Positions 63,175-64,000 of a stretch of DNA of 64,000 nucleotides are shown one piece after another (within the stretch, counting starts at the first letter, position 1; each line of letters opens with the position of its first letter). The notes under the pieces were generated by a model. That model worked only from the letters and a program-made list of their open reading frames with translations. It searched no databases and was not told where the DNA came from. Both the position numbers and the translations under genes were made by a program. Source of the DNA: Moniliophthora roreri. Taxonomy: Eukaryota > Basidiomycota > Agaricomycetes > Agaricales > Marasmiaceae. The DNA is taken from contig LATX02000200.1 of the NCBI GenBank assembly GCA_001466705.2, positions 1,116,001 to 1,180,000 of the forward strand, written 5' to 3'.

Positions 63175-63232
63175 TATCACAAACACACACACAAAACACA
63201 AAGAACACAGTGCACAAAGCACAAACACAAGA
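63175..63232. repeat. (CA)n-rich microsatellite
   Basis: A run of AAACACACACACAAAACACA-type sequence, about 58 bp, imperfect. Its CpA/CpG asymmetry is consistent with the surrounding CpG loss, but simple-sequence expansion alone could make it. Confidence 0.6.
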
Positions 63233-63836
63233 GCTACAGTCCCATTGAAGATGCTCAAAAACCTATGCCTCTACTATGAAAACATGAGGCCTGCAGTGCC
63301 AAAATACCCCCAAAAAAGGTATATATAAGTTCTTGATTCTCAGTTTTGTTTGCAAGTTGGTTTGGTGTGGTTCACTGTTACTGCAATGTCAAGAATAATT
63401 CTCAATGTCTTGCTCAGTAGTTCAGAGATGATTGCCTTCAAAACAACTTCTCAGATTGAGATTGGTATTTGTTTGGTATAATATTTATTGGTTTGTAGTT
63501 TTATTAATCACTTCAAGAGCAAATACTGGTATATTTTTTGACCAGAAACTGCCCAAAGAATAAACTTCTTCTAAGTGAGAATAAAGGTACCTCTTGTACC
63601 TGAATATAGCCCTCTTAGCTATGTTCTGCAACAATTCTCAAGAGGACAAATCTTCTAGACACTGCTAGCCTGAAACCCTCTCTGATTCACATCAAAACAC
63701 CAGACTATACTGATGCATGTCAGCTACCCTGATACAATGTTTCTCTTATCAGAAAACACACCTCTTGCGTTAAAAACTAAGCTCTTCCTAGCTTTTATTT
63801 ATATCTCTGGTTTGGGTTACAATTTCAGGTCTCAAN

Positions 63837-64000
63837 AGAAAAGCCTTTCATACTGATCTTATGTTAGCTGTATAGGTGCTCTTAAAGGTTTGTGATAATT
63901 TGTCTATGATAAGACTAACGGAAAACTATCCAAAAGATAACCTCCAAAAGTCTAACTCAGGTTGTTGTGCAAGTGTGGATTGATGTGATCAGAGTTGCCA
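63837..64000. repeat. 164-bp perfect direct repeat, second copy, at window end
   Basis: Identical to 62901-63064. An ambiguous base (N) at 63836 precedes it. In a region where other repeats are strongly diverged, perfect identity is out of place. Confidence 0.9.

Larger units (their letters stand above)
56641..64000. other. CpG desert: AT-rich, transposon-derived heterochromatin-like DNA
   Basis: Reading each line, I find CG only at 56716, 56843, 58242, 61286, 62983, 63768 and 63919: seven in about 7.4 kb. At this GC level (near 40%) random expectation is a few hundred; left of 56.5 kb CpG is common. TG and CA are frequent on both strands. LTR, hAT and low-complexity relics fill the region. 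The pattern fits loss of CpG by deamination of methylated cytosine, as described for CG-methylated transposons in basidiomycetes. No intact gene is visible. Confidence 0.8.

Overview
The window is nuclear DNA of a filamentous basidiomycete, most likely an agaricomycete. The genes are dense and carry many short introns of about 46-65 bp, which I placed by GT...AG and reading-frame continuity. The proteome is fungal: Ski3, Rsp5, Alg6, Derlin, Ilv5 and an Rpb10 gene. It also includes families expanded in mushrooms, such as a DUF6534-like membrane protein, a second multi-span membrane protein, and a small secreted protein with a coiled-coil-like core. No species can be named from the sequence.

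Layout of 1-56.2 kb, 25 protein genes: a partial Ras GEF; an epoxide hydrolase; a BAHD/trichothecene-type acyltransferase; SKI3 (16 exons reconstructed, 1415 aa); an unrecognised 461-aa protein; a small secreted protein; an RRM protein resembling CPSF6; RSP5 (10 exons, 805 aa); a pair of paralogous proteins of unknown function at 22.1-26.6 kb; a DUF202 protein and a divergent small membrane protein; two MFS transporters (anion:cation-symporter type, then monocarboxylate type); a mitochondrial carrier facing ILV5; a multi-span membrane protein; ALG6 with a long Ser-rich N-terminal extension; a DUF4436-type membrane protein; a SET/MYND protein divergent from Derlin; a nucleoside-diphosphate-kinase-like protein that lacks its catalytic histidine; a sugar transporter; RPB10, whose first exon is the ATG alone; and a DUF6534-type membrane protein. 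These are mostly housekeeping and accessory genes. I see no operon-like or biosynthetic cluster logic beyond adjacent transporters.

56.4-64 kb is a different kind of DNA. It opens with a 939-bp hAT-like element bounded by an 8-bp target-site duplication. From about 56.6 kb to the end of the window CpG is almost absent: I find 7 CG dinucleotides in about 7.4 kb. The hAT termini give an internal control, because four CpGs in the left terminus all read CpA in the right terminus, inside the desert. The desert also holds a solo LTR with a 5-bp duplication, two more diverged LTR-like copies, small direct and inverted repeats, a fragment resembling GPR1/FUN34/YaaH acetate transporters, and a 164-bp perfect repeat abutting a single N, which may be an assembly join. 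The simplest reading is old transposon-rich heterochromatin whose cytosines were methylated in CG context and lost by deamination.

The most useful items are the CpG desert and its sharp edge, the hAT element recording that edge, the catalytically dead NDK-like repeat protein, the one-codon first exon of RPB10, and the ACGT-core-rich 97-bp promoter shared by Derlin and the SET/MYND gene.
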